From: Chloroflexota bacterium
GTDB taxonomy: Bacteria > Chloroflexota > Dehalococcoidia > JACQTR01
Length of the DNA stretch: 5,102 bases
Direction of reading: 5' to 3'
Assembly: GCA_016210705.1 (NCBI GenBank)
Contig: JACQTR010000108.1
Location: forward strand, 1-5,102
The notes beneath the pieces were generated by a model that searched no databases, was not told the origin of the DNA, and was given only the letters and a program-made list of their open reading frames with translations. The translations under genes were made by a program, and so were the position numbers. How positions within the stretch are numbered: position 1 is the stretch's first letter; every line of letters begins with the position of its first letter. Positions 5,059 to 5,102 of this stretch are shown in pieces.

Positions 5059-5102
5059 CCTAGGGCTTCGGCCACTGTGTTTATGTCCTTGTCGCCACGG
5101 CC
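5046..5102 (-). CDS. trpB: Tryptophan synthase beta chain, C-terminal 18 residues only (cut by window edge)
   Basis: The minus-strand frame entering from the right edge reads GRGDKDINTVAEALGVTI and then stops at TAG 5048-5046. GRGDKD followed by a short helix is the typical C-terminal end of TrpB, which uses pyridoxal phosphate to join indole and serine into tryptophan. Only the tail is visible, so the catalytic lysine and cofactor site cannot be checked. The assignment is supported by trpA lying further along on the same strand. Unusually, the protease gene separates the two subunit genes, whose products normally act as one complex. Confidence 0.85.
   Translation of the reverse strand, partial: GRGDKDINTVAEALGVTI

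Noticed and set aside
1..5102. tRNA, rRNA, CRISPR array, insertion sequence or transposase
   Set aside because: I saw no cloverleaf, no regularly spaced direct repeats, no transposase motif and no paired terminal repeats with target duplication.

Overview
The window looks like chromosomal DNA from a Firmicute of the class Clostridia, with roughly balanced base composition. This is an inference from three things: purine-rich Shine-Dalgarno sites (GGAGG-type) ahead of several genes, a TTG-started trpA, and a tightly packed aromatic amino acid operon that ends in an AroH-type chorismate mutase and a DAHP synthase of the Thermotoga/Clostridia type. No species can be named from the sequence alone.

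Left part (1-1542, plus strand). The first ~335 bases hold no convincing full gene. They contain a 22-codon ORF with a very good ribosome site, a strong hairpin whose right arm carries a perfect TTGACA, and a five-codon mini-ORF. The stop of the mini-ORF overlaps the start of a complete family 4 glycosyltransferase gene (349-1542).

Middle (1543-2014). Transcription converges here. On the minus strand lies a small predicted lipoprotein gene broken by one extra base. Its signal peptide and lipobox sit in one frame and its mature part in another. A hairpin followed by TTTTATT on the plus strand (1985-2018) could stop plus-strand transcripts before they run antisense into the aromatic operon.

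Right part (2015-5102, minus strand). In transcription order this is the 3' end of trpB (cut by the window edge), a CPBP-family membrane protease, trpA, aroH and aroF. Spacings after trpB are about 62, 12, 28 and 40 bases, so the group reads as one operon with a possible extra promoter just ahead of the protease gene. AroF makes DAHP, the entry to the shikimate pathway. AroH turns chorismate into prephenate for Phe and Tyr. TrpA and TrpB carry out the last step of Trp synthesis. The odd member is the protease, which separates trpB from trpA, two genes that are usually adjacent because their products form one complex.

The observations most worth a second look are the protease inside trpBA, the frameshifted lipoprotein gene that is repaired by removing a single base, and the start-stop overlap at the glycosyltransferase.
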